DNA from: Bacillota bacterium | GTDB lineage: Bacteria > Bacillota > Bacilli > Paenibacillales > NBRC-103111 | Direction: 5' to 3' | Assembly: GCA_023388055.1 (NCBI GenBank) | Contig: JAEWGW010000025.1 | Coordinates: 620,001-684,000 of the forward strand | DNA length: 64,000 bases | Shown: in pieces, positions 17,059-25,411 of the stretch | How the letters are laid out: every line of letters starts with the position of its first letter | Numbering within the stretch: the first letter of the stretch is position 1 | The notes under the pieces: generated by a model | What the model was told of the DNA's origin: nothing | Database searches by the model: none | Seen by the model: only the letters and a program-made list of their open reading frames with translations | Position numbers and translations under genes: made by a program

Positions 17059-18422
17059 GCGTAGGCGGTATGGGCGGCAGAGGACTTGCTCTTTTTCTCA
17101 CCCATTATGTAAAGGCCAAGTACAGGCGGCAATGGTCCGACCGTGCAGCCTTGGAGCGCTGGCAGGAGCGGCAGGTGCTGAGGAGGCTCCGGTTTGTCCG
17201 GAAACACTCCCCCTTTTACCGGGAGCTCTGGGGCGGCAGGCCCCTGACGGAATGGAAGCAGTTTCCCATCATTGACAAGGCGGTGATGATGGAGCACTTT
17301 GACCGTCTGAACACGGCAGGCATCCGCAAGGAGGAGGCCATGAACCTGGCGCTGGAGGCGGAGCGGACCCGCAATTTTACCCCGCAGCTTGGGGGCATTA
17401 CTGTGGGATTGTCCTCCGGCACCTCGGGCAGCCGGGGGTTGTTTCTGGTCAGCCCGGATGAGCAGGCGGCCTGGGCGGGGATGATGCTGGCCAAGGTGCT
17501 GCCGGGCCCCTTGTGGCAGCGGGAGAAAATCGCCTTTTTCCTGCGGGCCAACAGCAATCTCTATGCATCCGTGGGCAGCGGCCGGCTGCAGTTCGAATAC
17601 TTCGATTTGCTGGAGGATACCAGCAAGCATGTGGAGCGGCTGAACCGGTACCAGGCGGACATCTGGGCGGCACCGCCCTCCGTGCTCCGGCAGCTTGCGG
17701 AGCAAAAACGCCTGGGACGGTTAACCGCCGCTCCCCACCGTATCGTGTCGGTAGCCGAGGTGCTGGACCCGGTGGATGCCGGGGTGATCCGGGAAATCTT
17801 CGGCCTGCCGATCCATCAGGTGTATCAATGTACGGAGGGGTTTCTCGCCAGCACCTGCTCCCATGGAACGCTTCATCTCAACGAGGACATTGTCCATATC
17901 GGGAAGGAAGTAGTGCCGGATGATCCCGGCGGACGACGGTTTGTGCCTATCATTACCGATTTCTCCCGGACCACACAGCCCATTATCCGCTACCGGCTGA
18001 ATGATGTGCTGACGGAGGCGGAGCAGCCCTGCCCGTGCGGTTCTCCTTTTACGGCCATTGAACGGATCGAAGGGCGCTGTGATGATATCTTCTATATGGA
18101 GCAATCGGAGGGCGGCAGGCTGAAGCCGGTTTACCCCGATTTTATTACCCGCGCTGTGCTGGCCACTTCTTCGGCGATCCGGGAATACCGGGTGATCCAG
18201 CATGGGGAGGAGGCGCTTACGGTGGAGCTGCTGCTGGAGGGTGGCGCTTTGCAGGCGGAGGTGGAACGGCAGGTGACGGCTTCGGTGGAGGCGCTGATGC
18301 TTAGGGTGGGCTGCCTCATGCCGGACCTGGTTTTTGCCAGTTACACACATCCAGAAGGAGCCCGGAAGCTGAGGCGGGTGGAGAGGAGATGGGCCATTGA
18401 CCAGCCGCGTCTCCCTTTATAA
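17055..18422 (+). CDS. Adenylate-forming enzyme, F390-synthetase-related (TIGR02304-like)
   Basis: A 455-residue adenylate-forming ligase. The ATP loop is SSGTSGSRG, the acyl-adenylate motif is VYQCTEG, and TQPIIRYRLNDVL is the hinge region, followed by the CPCGSPF segment seen in phenylacetate-CoA ligase/F390-synthetase relatives. It would activate a carboxylate as its AMP ester. I chose the ATG at 17055 (ATGA overlap with the preceding stop, GAGGAG upstream) rather than 17010. Together with a KASIII and an OleD-like enzyme it may play an OleC-like part, though it is not an OleC orthologue by pattern. Confidence 0.83.
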   Translation: MSVGGMGGRGLALFLTHYVKAKYRRQWSDRAALERWQERQVLRRLRFVRKHSPFYRELWGGRPLTEWKQFPIIDKAVMMEHFDRLNTAGIRKEEAMNLALEAERTRNFTPQLGGITVGLSSGTSGSRGLFLVSPDEQAAWAGMMLAKVLPGPLWQREKIAFFLRANSNLYASVGSGRLQFEYFDLLEDTSKHVERLNRYQADIWAAPPSVLRQLAEQKRLGRLTAAPHRIVSVAEVLDPVDAGVIREIFGLPIHQVYQCTEGFLASTCSHGTLHLNEDIVHIGKEVVPDDPGGRRFVPIITDFSRTTQPIIRYRLNDVLTEAEQPCPCGSPFTAIERIEGRCDDIFYMEQSEGGRLKPVYPDFITRAVLATSSAIREYRVIQHGEEALTVELLLEGGALQAEVERQVTASVEALMLRVGCLMPDLVFASYTHPEGARKLRRVERRWAIDQPRLPL

Positions 18423-19551
18423 CCGTGAGGAGCTGCATCAAGTAGAGTGGCCAGACACGGAGGATGGCCGTTATGCCAGAGGGTATCTGGAGCCGCTGAT
18501 GACGCAGGGGACAAGCGGGTTCATTCCCAATGCGCAAACGGAGCTTCTGCTTGCCCGGCTGGACGATCTGGTGCTTCCGGTGACCGTGAATTACGCCGAA
18601 TACGGCAATTCCTATGTGTGCTCCCCGTATACCCACTATGTGCGTTATGCCAAGCAGGAGCTGTCCCTTTTGCAATCCCCCTTGTTGGAAAAAGGTCTGA
18701 CGCTCCTGCTTGATGGATTGGGCGGGCTGATGAAGCGTTCGCACATCAACCGGGTGGTCCATATCAACAACTGGCTGCTGTCTACCAACCTGTTTCCCCG
18801 TATGACTGGCGAGCAGGCGGCAGCTGTGTTGCAGGCAGTGCGGGAGAAGTATCCCGAGCATACGGTGATTTTGCGTTCGTTAACCCCTGCCCTGCATGGA
18901 GAGCTGCTGGAGGCGCTGCGGACGGAGGGCTGCAAGCTGGTGCCCAGCAGGCAGATTTATTTGTTCCAGGCCGGGGACCCGGACTTCGGGAATGCCAAGG
19001 CCCGCTGGTTATTGAAGCGGGATGGGGAGCTAATGGCCAAAACCGGCTATACCTTGGTTTCGGGGGAGGACATCACAGCTGCCGACTATCCCCGGATTGC
19101 GGAGTTATATAAGCTGTTGTATCTGGATAAATATTCCTACGACAATCCGCAATTTACGGAGGCGTTTATTGCTCTGGCCCACCGGACCGGCGATTTGACC
19201 CTACACGGACTTCGCAAGGATGGGTGTTTGGATGCGGTGATGGGGTATTTTTGCCGGAACGGGGTGATGACGACTCCGCTGTTCGGCTATGATACCGGAT
19301 TGCCTCAATCTCTGGGGCTGTACCGGATGTTATCCGCATGTCTGATCCGGCAGGCCCGAGAGGCGGGTGTGCTGTTACACGAAAGCGCAGGCGCCGCCCA
19401 GTTTAAGCGCAATCGCGGCGCGGTGGCGGATTTCGAATATTCCGCCGTGTTCGACCGGCATCTTCCCCCGGGGAGACGGTGGTGCTGGACGCTGCTGGCG
19501 CAGCTGCTGAACCGGATAGGGGTTCCTTTGATGAGAAAGCTGAAGTTATAA
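18397..19551 (+). CDS. GNAT-fold-like protein of unknown function
   Basis: A 384-residue protein without clear family motifs. The C-terminal half (ITAADYPRIAELYKLLYLDKYSYDNPQFTEAFIALAHRTG ... QSLGLYRMLSACLIRQAREAGVLLHESAGAAQFKRNRGA) has the layout of a GNAT acyltransferase of the FemAB/peptidogalycan type. The N-terminal half has conserved-looking aromatic stretches (YGNSYVCSPYTHYVRYAKQEL). The start is a TTG at 18397 with GAGGAG eight bases upstream, overlapping the ligase gene by 26 bases. In context it may be the acyl- or aminoacyltransferase of the pathway. Confidence 0.65.
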   Translation: MTSRVSLYNREELHQVEWPDTEDGRYARGYLEPLMTQGTSGFIPNAQTELLLARLDDLVLPVTVNYAEYGNSYVCSPYTHYVRYAKQELSLLQSPLLEKGLTLLLDGLGGLMKRSHINRVVHINNWLLSTNLFPRMTGEQAAAVLQAVREKYPEHTVILRSLTPALHGELLEALRTEGCKLVPSRQIYLFQAGDPDFGNAKARWLLKRDGELMAKTGYTLVSGEDITAADYPRIAELYKLLYLDKYSYDNPQFTEAFIALAHRTGDLTLHGLRKDGCLDAVMGYFCRNGVMTTPLFGYDTGLPQSLGLYRMLSACLIRQAREAGVLLHESAGAAQFKRNRGAVADFEYSAVFDRHLPPGRRWCWTLLAQLLNRIGVPLMRKLKL

Positions 19552-19581
19552 TGTTTCTCAAAAAGAAAGGGGAGTGCGCTT

Positions 19582-20454
19582 ATGTCCGCATCTTCTGAAG
19601 GAGCAGCCGGCTCCCGTTCCGGCAACCGGGTTGCCCTGATTACCGGAGCCTCCAGCGGCTTCGGTTTGCTGATTGCACTGGAGCTGGCCCGTAAGGGGAT
19701 TAATGTCGTCGCCACCATGAGGAATCCCGGGAAGGCGGGGGAGCTGCTGCAGCTGGCGGAGAAAGCGGGAGTCTCGGAGAGGCTTCAAGTGCTCCAGCTG
19801 GATGTGACGGACCCGATCTCCATCCGGAGCGCAATCGAGGAGACCCTGCATGTCCATCAGCGGTTAGACATTCTGGTCAACAACGCGGGGGTTGCTGTCG
19901 GCGGTTTTGTGGAGGAGGTGTCCATGGACGGATGGCGGCAGCAGATGGAGACCAATTTTTTTGGCCTGGTGGCGGTGACCCAACATGTCATTCCGGTTAT
20001 GCGCCAGCAGCAAAAAGGGCTGATCATCAACATCAGCAGCGTCAGCGGCCGGGTGGCATTTCCCGGCTACGGTCCTTATGCCGCCTCCAAGTTTGCGGTG
20101 GAGGGGTTTACGGAAACCCTCCGGCATGAGCTGGCTCCGCTGGGGATTGGCGTCGTGCTGGTGGAGCCGGGTGCCTACCGGACGCCCATCTGGGGCAAGG
20201 GGCTTGAGGGTATGGCGCTGACTGCCGATTCCCCCTACCGGGAGCGGCTGGCGCGCATCTCCCAATACTCCCGCCGTACGGGGGAAACCGCACCCGATCC
20301 GCAGCAGGTGGCGAATTTGGTAGGCGTTCTGGCCGATACCCGTTCCCCACGCCTGCGGTATACCTTGGGCAGCGGCTCCCGGCTGGCGATATGGAGCAGA
20401 GCCCTGCTGCCCTGGAAATGGTTCGAAGCCATCATCAGGCGGGGGACCCGTTAA
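19582..20454 (+). CDS. Short-chain dehydrogenase/reductase
   Basis: A 290-residue classical SDR with cofactor loop TGASSGFG (residues 21-28), NNAG near 100-103 and catalytic S152/S153, Y166 and K170 (YGPYAASK). Substrate specificity cannot be read. It lies 30 bases after the GNAT-like gene with AAAGGGGAG as ribosome site and is the last gene of the coupled operon that begins at 12884. It probably performs a second reduction on the pathway intermediate. Confidence 0.88.
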   Translation: MSASSEGAAGSRSGNRVALITGASSGFGLLIALELARKGINVVATMRNPGKAGELLQLAEKAGVSERLQVLQLDVTDPISIRSAIEETLHVHQRLDILVNNAGVAVGGFVEEVSMDGWRQQMETNFFGLVAVTQHVIPVMRQQQKGLIINISSVSGRVAFPGYGPYAASKFAVEGFTETLRHELAPLGIGVVLVEPGAYRTPIWGKGLEGMALTADSPYRERLARISQYSRRTGETAPDPQQVANLVGVLADTRSPRLRYTLGSGSRLAIWSRALLPWKWFEAIIRRGTR

Positions 20455-20499
20455 GGGTGGCAGGGACGCGAATACTGGTTTGTTGAGGAGGTAAGACTG

Positions 20500-21075
20500 G
20501 TGAGACAGGATTTTTCCAACGTAACGGCGGCGCAGCTATCGGAGTTGTTTCCTGTTCTGCTGGAGGAGCATAATCCCCGGTGGAAGGCATATTATCTGGA
20601 GGAAAAGGCGTTTCTGGAAACGGTATTCGGCGGCAAGCTGGTCCGCATCAGCCACATCGGCAGCTCCTCTGTTCCCGGATTGCTGGCCAAACCCACTGTG
20701 GATATTTTGCTGGAGATTAGCAGGGATACGGAGTTGAATGCAGTGACGGAACGGATGAAGGATGAAGGCTATGTGGTCAACACCCCCGAGGCAGATCTGA
20801 TCATGTATCTAAAGGGCTACACCCCCGAGGGTTTCCGGGGCCAGGCCTTCCATATCCATGTCCGGCACAGCGGGGATTGGGGGGAGCTGTATTTCCGGGA
20901 TTATCTCATCGCGCATCCGGAGAAGGCAGCGGAATATGCCGCCCTGAAGACAGCGTTGAAGGCGCAGTTTCCTTATGATCGGGATGGCTATACGGAGGCA
21001 AAAGGACAGTTTGTGCTGGCTCATACGGAACGGGCAAGACTGGAGTTTCCGGGCAGATATACTCCGGGAGACTGA
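20500..21075 (+). CDS. GrpB/UPF0157 nucleotidyltransferase-fold protein
   Basis: A 191-residue protein with the signature HIGSSSVPGLLAKPTVDILLEI (residues about 51-72), where the GSS and DxxxE residues are those of the nucleotidyltransferase fold seen in GrpB/CoaE C-terminal domains. HIHV and REYLIAHP-like segments follow. The start is a GTG with GAGGAGG upstream. It is common as a solitary cytosolic gene; function unknown. It may be read through from the operon upstream, as no terminator is visible between. Confidence 0.85.
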   Translation: MRQDFSNVTAAQLSELFPVLLEEHNPRWKAYYLEEKAFLETVFGGKLVRISHIGSSSVPGLLAKPTVDILLEISRDTELNAVTERMKDEGYVVNTPEADLIMYLKGYTPEGFRGQAFHIHVRHSGDWGELYFRDYLIAHPEKAAEYAALKTALKAQFPYDRDGYTEAKGQFVLAHTERARLEFPGRYTPGD

Positions 21076-21130
21076 TCTTAGAAGCAGGAAAACCGCCGAA
21101 CAGACCAGGATGAGCCATTGAGCATACTTT

Positions 21131-21313
21131 ATACGGACACAGGAGCCGCTATTTTCCCAAAAAGCGGCCTTTTCTGATTTATGCGGACTGACGTTCCGTT
21201 ATTTGACTGAAAACCACCAGATTGGAGCATCCGCCGGGCATATAAGGGCTCCTGAGTCCGCAAGCTCCGGAACCAAGCCGATTTTCACTAAATAGAGGAT
21301 CGTGAGTCCGTAA
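21131..21313. repeat. Four-unit F-F-R-R intergenic element, copy 3
   Basis: Forward units are at 21131-21153 and 21181-21203, inverted units at 21241-21263 and 21291-21313, with the same 50/60/50 spacing and 183-bp length. Units share CGGAC(A/T) at one end and (C/T)TATT at the other. It lies in the 498-base gap between grpB and the Rieske gene, upstream of a possible 44-codon gene. Confidence 0.85.
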
Positions 21314-21361
21314 CGACGACTCCTGTCCGGTTCATTTTACATAGAAGAGGAGATCTGCCCC

Positions 21362-21496
21362 ATGAGTAGCTTTGCCCAAACGCTGTGGAAGAACAACGCC
21401 TCCCTCATGAAGGCCAAGGAAATGGGCAAAAAGCTGTGGTACGAGCAGTACAGGATCCGCATCTGCAAGGTGGAGTCCGACGGTTTGTTCCACTAG
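21362..21496 (+). CDS. Possible small basic protein, 44 codons
   Basis: A short open frame with AGAGGAG well placed before the ATG. The product is 44 residues, starts MSSFAQTLWKNNASLMKAKE and has a basic/aromatic middle (MGKKLWYEQYRIRICK). I recognise no family. Support is only the ribosome site and position directly after repeat copy 3. A frame of this length can occur by chance. Confidence 0.35.
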   Translation: MSSFAQTLWKNNASLMKAKEMGKKLWYEQYRIRICKVESDGLFH

Positions 21497-21573
21497 GGCT
21501 GCTGACGGTTTAAATAAACCAGAAATTGCCAAACATAACCCTAGGATGATCATTAACAATCGGAGGGGTACGT

Positions 21574-23121
21574 ATGGCAGAGTTGGAGCCGTTTTGGCGG
21601 GAAACAGCGGATATTCCCACATTTCATCCGCTGGAGGAAAATGGGGAAGCGGATGTGGTGATTGTCGGCGGCGGGATTACCGGAATCACCGCGGCTTATC
21701 TATTGGTCAAGGCAGGACTCCGGGTTGTATTGCTGGAAGCGGATACCCTGCTCAATGGTACTACCGGGCACACCACAGCCAAAGTCACGGCTCAGCATGA
21801 TGTGATTTATGATGAATTTATCAGCCACTTCGGCGAGTATACGGCCAAGCTGTATTATCAGGCCAACAGCGAAGCCCTGGAGTGGATTCAGGAAACCGTC
21901 CTCGCCCATCACATTCCTTGTGATTTCAGCAGGCAGGACGCCTATCTGTACGCGACAACGGAAAAATCCGCCCGCAAGCTGGAGACGGAATGGACTGCTT
22001 ACCAGACGCTGGGCATACAAGGCGGTTTGGTGGAGAAAATCCCCTTTGCCATCCCCATCATTAACGCGCTCAGAATGGACAATCAGGCGCAATTCCACCC
22101 GCTGCAATATCTCTCCCGGCTGGTTCATTTCATAACGGAGGGGGGCGGCCGGATCTTCGAGCAGACCACAGCCGTGAACGTGGAGAAAAACGGAGAACGA
22201 AGGGCTGTTCTCACCCGAAACGGGCACCGGATGGAAGGAAACACGGTTCTGGTTTGCTCCCATTTTCCGTTTTATGAGGGGCTGGGCCTCTACTCGGCGA
22301 AATTGCATGCGGACCGCTCCTATGCCATGGCCTGCCGGACCAAAATCCCCTACCCCGGAGGCATGTATTTGAGTGTGGACCAGCCCACCCGTTCCTTGCG
22401 CTCCGTTACCCATCATGGGGAGGAGCTGGTGCTTATTGGCGGCGAAAGCCACAAGACGGGGCAGGGTAAGGATACCCGGGAGCATTACCAGGCGCTGGAG
22501 GCCTTCGGCAGGGAGGTTATGGGGGCGGAGAAAATCCTGTATCAATGGTCCGCCCAGGACCTGGGCACCTTGGACAAAATTCCATATGTGGGGCCGGTGA
22601 CAGAGGGAGAGCCCCGCATTCTTATCGCCACCGGGTACCGGAAATGGGGTATGACCACCGGAACCGCCGCGGCGCGTCTGCTTGCCGATTATGTTCTGGA
22701 GCGGGATACCCCCTACCGGGAGCTGTATACCCCTTCCCGCTTCCAAGCCGATCCTTCGCTGAAGAAGCTCATCAAGGAAAATGCCAACGTGGTAGCCAAT
22801 CTGGTGAAGGGCAAGCTGGAAAAACCGGATACCGACCTGAAGCAGCTGGCCAAGGATGAAGGGGCTGTGATCACGCTGGGCGGGGAACGGAAGGGAGCGT
22901 ACTGTGACCGGGAGGGCAAGCTGCATATTGTGGACACCACCTGCACCCATGTGGGCTGCGAGGTAAACTGGAACGCCGGCGAACGGACCTGGGACTGCCC
23001 CTGCCACGGCTCCAGATTTTCGTATACGGGCGAGGTCATGGAAGGGCCTGCGGAAAAACCTCTGAAGAAGCATCATTACGATATGTTGGACAACTTGACC
23101 GACCAGGGTTCGGGATACTAA
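21574..23121 (+). CDS. FAD-dependent oxidoreductase with C-terminal Rieske domain
   Basis: A 515-residue two-domain protein. The N-terminal DAO-type FAD fold has GGGITGITAAYLL (residues about 31-43) and a GATG-like LNGTTGHTTAK. The C-terminal Rieske domain, near residues 455-500, has CTHVGCEVNW and CPCHGSRF, the Cys-His pairs that hold a 2Fe-2S cluster. It resembles Bacillus YhfW-type proteins. A soluble cytosolic redox role is likely, with unknown substrate. The start has CGGAGGGG upstream. It is monocistronic, followed by a terminator. Confidence 0.9.
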   Translation: MAELEPFWRETADIPTFHPLEENGEADVVIVGGGITGITAAYLLVKAGLRVVLLEADTLLNGTTGHTTAKVTAQHDVIYDEFISHFGEYTAKLYYQANSEALEWIQETVLAHHIPCDFSRQDAYLYATTEKSARKLETEWTAYQTLGIQGGLVEKIPFAIPIINALRMDNQAQFHPLQYLSRLVHFITEGGGRIFEQTTAVNVEKNGERRAVLTRNGHRMEGNTVLVCSHFPFYEGLGLYSAKLHADRSYAMACRTKIPYPGGMYLSVDQPTRSLRSVTHHGEELVLIGGESHKTGQGKDTREHYQALEAFGREVMGAEKILYQWSAQDLGTLDKIPYVGPVTEGEPRILIATGYRKWGMTTGTAAARLLADYVLERDTPYRELYTPSRFQADPSLKKLIKENANVVANLVKGKLEKPDTDLKQLAKDEGAVITLGGERKGAYCDREGKLHIVDTTCTHVGCEVNWNAGERTWDCPCHGSRFSYTGEVMEGPAEKPLKKHHYDMLDNLTDQGSGY

Positions 23122-23183
23122 GGAGCTGCGAGGAAATTAGCGGTACTTTATTTCGTCGCAGTCTCTAAGGTCCGGTTGAAGCA

Positions 23184-23228
23184 GCGGAAGAGAGTAAACT
23201 TGCGGCGGATGCTCTCTTCCGTTTTTTT
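23184..23228 (+). terminator. Terminator of the Rieske oxidoreductase gene
   Basis: CGGAAGAGAG and CTCTCTTCCG form a ten-base stem followed by seven T. Repeat copy 4 starts inside the T tract. Confidence 0.85.
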
Positions 23229-23410
23229 AACGGCGGTGAGAGACGCTATTTGCCCAAAAACGGGGGTCTGCAAAATCTAACGGAAGCAGGAGACGTTATT
23301 GAGCTAAAAAAGTGCCTGCAGAGTGGAAATGGGGCTGAATAGAGGCTGTGGCCGCCGTTAGATTTGTGGAAGGGGTGTTTTGGGCGAAATAAGGTCTTTC
23401 CCCGCCGTTA
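23228..23410. repeat. Four-unit F-F-R-R intergenic element, copy 4
   Basis: Forward units are at 23228-23250 and 23278-23300, inverted units at 23338-23360 and 23388-23410. Each begins TAACGG and ends (C/T)TATT in forward sense. The second unit carries GGAAGCAGGAG as in copies 5 and 6, while the inverted units carry GGCGG. Spacing is again 50/60/50. It occupies the 472-base convergent gap between the Rieske gene and dedA. Confidence 0.88.
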
Positions 23411-23491
23411 GAATCTCTCGCGGGTTGAATGGTCATGCCGAAACGAACAAAACCGGCAAACGCGGCATGTTTGTATAGGTTCTGACTCGCT

Positions 23492-23539
23492 AAAAAAGTA
23501 ACCAGCTCTTCAGGCCATTAACCTGCAAAGCTGGTTACT
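23492..23539 (-). terminator. Terminator of the dedA operon, reading leftward
   Basis: GTAACCAGCT (23498) pairs with AGCTGGTTAC (23529), with an inner CAGG/CCTG stem, and the leftward transcript then meets six T. A second hairpin, AGAGGGC(T)GCC with GGC(C)GCCCTCT at 23547-23574, lies just before it. Confidence 0.85.
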
Positions 23540-23593
23540 ATAAAAGAGAGGGCTGCCATCCAAGGCCGCCCTCTTTCCTGTTCCTTCCAACAG

Positions 23594-24226
23594 CTACCCG
23601 TCGGTGCGGGTGACCTTCTTTTTGGCGATGCGGTACCGGTAAAAAACAAGGGCGAACACCAGCATACAAACGGCCAGCAGAGCGTATACCACATTGGAGT
23701 ACATATCCATGTAAGCCAGCACACTGTCCCAGGAATTGCCCAGCATCGAGCCCACATAAACCAGGGCCGTGTTCCAGATCAGGGAGCCCAGGGTGGTCAG
23801 CAGCAGGAAGGGGAGCAAGCTCATTTTGGCGCTGCCTGCGGGAATGGAGATCAGGCTGCGGATCAGGGGAACCAGTCTGCCCAGCAGAACGGTCCAGGTT
23901 CCATATTTGGCAAACCAATTCTCTGCTTTTTTGATATCCTCCGGCTTCAGGCGCAGCACTCTCCCGTAACGGACCACAATATCGGTCAGCCGTTCAGCGG
24001 ATAGCAGTCGGCCTACGCCGTAGAGGCACAGCGCTCCTGCCACGGAGCCTGCCGTTGCCGCGATAATCGCGCCTAGCACGGTCATGCTAGTGGTGGTGGT
24101 CATAAATCCGCCCAAGGTGAGGATCACCTCGGAGGGGATGGGCGGGAAGAGGTTCTCCACCGCAATTAACAGAAAGATTCCGGCATACCCGAATGAATCC
24201 ATAATGCTGTAAACCCATTCCTCCAT
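23594..24226 (-). CDS. DedA-family membrane protein
   Basis: A 210-residue SNARE-associated/VTT-domain protein. Visible family marks are ENLFPPIPSEVILTLGGF (residues about 22-39), GRLVPLIRSLISIPAGSAKM and four to five hydrophobic helices. DedA proteins are phospholipid-transporting or proton-coupled membrane proteins. I chose the ATG at 24226 because AAGGAGTGGAG lies before it; the frame extends 43 codons further without a good site. It lies 58 bases downstream of the HAAS-domain gene and is probably in the same leftward operon. Confidence 0.9.
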   Translation of the reverse strand: MEEWVYSIMDSFGYAGIFLLIAVENLFPPIPSEVILTLGGFMTTTTSMTVLGAIIAATAGSVAGALCLYGVGRLLSAERLTDIVVRYGRVLRLKPEDIKKAENWFAKYGTWTVLLGRLVPLIRSLISIPAGSAKMSLLPFLLLTTLGSLIWNTALVYVGSMLGNSWDSVLAYMDMYSNVVYALLAVCMLVFALVFYRYRIAKKKVTRTDG

Positions 24227-24284
24227 CAAACTCCACTCCTTTGGTATGGTTTCTCTTTTTTTGTACAGGGTCCATAGCGGCGGG

Positions 24285-24929
24285 TTACGAAATGTAATTC
24301 TTGAGCTTCTTGTATATGAACCGGTCCAAAAGCTTGTACAGCACGTACACCCCAAACAGGGAGACGCCGTACACCCCTGATACCGAACTGATGATCAGCC
24401 AAACCAGCGGCGGCTGCGCCAGCAGCAATTCAACCGAGGTAGCGGCAAGACAAACCCCTAGCAGCAGCAAACCGTACCCCAGCAAATAGTGATGCCCGTG
24501 GGTTTCGAAAGGCACAGTGTGTTTGGACATGGCCAGAAATTCCCTGACCTGAAACTGGCTGATCACTTCCTTGGCGGCTTCTTCCCTGGACCGGCCCTGC
24601 TCCTCCAGATCCGCCGCGAAGTCCTCCAGAAAGTTGCGCAGCTCTGTTTTGTCCTCGGCATCCATCACCAATTGCTCCACATACGCACCGATATCCCCAT
24701 GCTTCCGGTATAGATTATTGACGCGGATATGTCCGATATAGTTGATTCCGCACCACAATGCCGCCAGCGAAAAGGATATATAATAGGTCACAGCCAGCCA
24801 CAGCTGGTCCTTGGGATCGATCTGCTCGTCAATCGTATACGCCACCACACACATCACGATAGACAGGAGCAGCACCGGACTATAGCGCAGCTCCGCCAGG
24901 CTGAATACCTTACGGGCCCAATTTCTCAT
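24285..24929 (-). CDS. PadR-associated membrane protein with HAAS-like domain
   Basis: A 214-residue protein with two N-terminal helices (about residues 18-60), a soluble helical stretch ELRNFLEDFAADLEEQGRSREEAAKEVISQF (about 95-125) and further helices at the C-terminus. The soluble part resembles the HAAS/permease-prefix domain found next to PadR regulators, where it is thought to take part in signalling across the membrane. It starts 12 bases after the PadR gene with GAGGAGATGG upstream. Confidence 0.75.
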   Translation of the reverse strand: MRNWARKVFSLAELRYSPVLLLSIVMCVVAYTIDEQIDPKDQLWLAVTYYISFSLAALWCGINYIGHIRVNNLYRKHGDIGAYVEQLVMDAEDKTELRNFLEDFAADLEEQGRSREEAAKEVISQFQVREFLAMSKHTVPFETHGHHYLLGYGLLLLGVCLAATSVELLLAQPPLVWLIISSVSGVYGVSLFGVYVLYKLLDRFIYKKLKNYIS

Positions 24930-24941
24930 GACTCCATCTCC

Positions 24942-25256
24942 TCAAATAAACCGGTTCACGATTTCCGACATCAGCTTCCAGCTGGCGATATGTGTATCCA
25001 GGAGCTGCTTGCCCTCTCCGGTGAGCCTGTAATATTTGCGGCGGCCGCCATGGCTCTGGTCACCCCAATACGCCGAGATAGCATGATGCTTCTCCAGCCG
25101 CTTCAGGGCCAGATATAAGGTAGCCTCCTGGATTTCGAAGGCTCCTTCCGTGCGCTCCTTAATGGCCTTGGAAATTTCGTAGCCGTAATTGTCCCGGGTG
25201 TTCAAGACAGACAGGATCAACAGGTCGACAGTGCCTTTCAGCATTTCCGCGTTCAA
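24942..25256 (-). CDS. PadR-family transcriptional regulator
   Basis: A 104-residue winged-helix protein. LLILSVLNTRDNYGYEISKAIKERTEG and EATLYLALKRLEKHHAISAYW are the PadR signature (residues about 11-70), and GGRRKYYRLTGEGKQLL is the wing. The start is a TTG with GGAGGTGAG upstream. It heads the leftward operon with the HAAS membrane protein and possibly DedA. A 25-bp inverted repeat at 25317 and an imperfect one (TACCTAATAATGTTAAGTA) at 25279 lie in the promoter region. Confidence 0.92.
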   Translation of the reverse strand: MNAEMLKGTVDLLILSVLNTRDNYGYEISKAIKERTEGAFEIQEATLYLALKRLEKHHAISAYWGDQSHGGRRKYYRLTGEGKQLLDTHIASWKLMSEIVNRFI

Positions 25257-25316
25257 AGGGGCTCACCTCCCCCAAACCTACCTAATAATGTTAAGTACAG
25301 AGCCATTATAAAGCAT

Positions 25317-25341
25317 AAGTACCTAACAATGCAATGTACTT
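25317..25341. promoter_or_regulatory. Inverted repeat upstream of padR
   Basis: AAGTAC at 25317-25322 and GTACTT at 25336-25341 face each other across 13 bases. A related near-palindrome with TACCTAA/TTAAGTA lies closer to padR. Spacing and position suit PadR autoregulation. Confidence 0.5.
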
Positions 25342-25371
25342 GGGGTATAGCCATAGAGCATGCGGAATGAT

Positions 25372-25393
25372 ATACTGAGCATATGCTTAGTAT
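25372..25393. promoter_or_regulatory. 22-bp palindrome upstream of the TetR gene
   Basis: Arms ATACTGAGCAT and ATGCTTAGTAT are complementary except at one position. The site lies 19 bases before the TetR start at 25412, a typical autoregulatory operator. Confidence 0.75.
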
Positions 25394-25411
25394 TTTGGGG
25401 GAGAGAGGCTT

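Noticed and set aside
21332..21622. 96-codon minus-strand frame between grpB and the Rieske gene
   Set aside because: It runs antisense to the small rightward frame and the start of the Rieske gene, with no plausible start signal.
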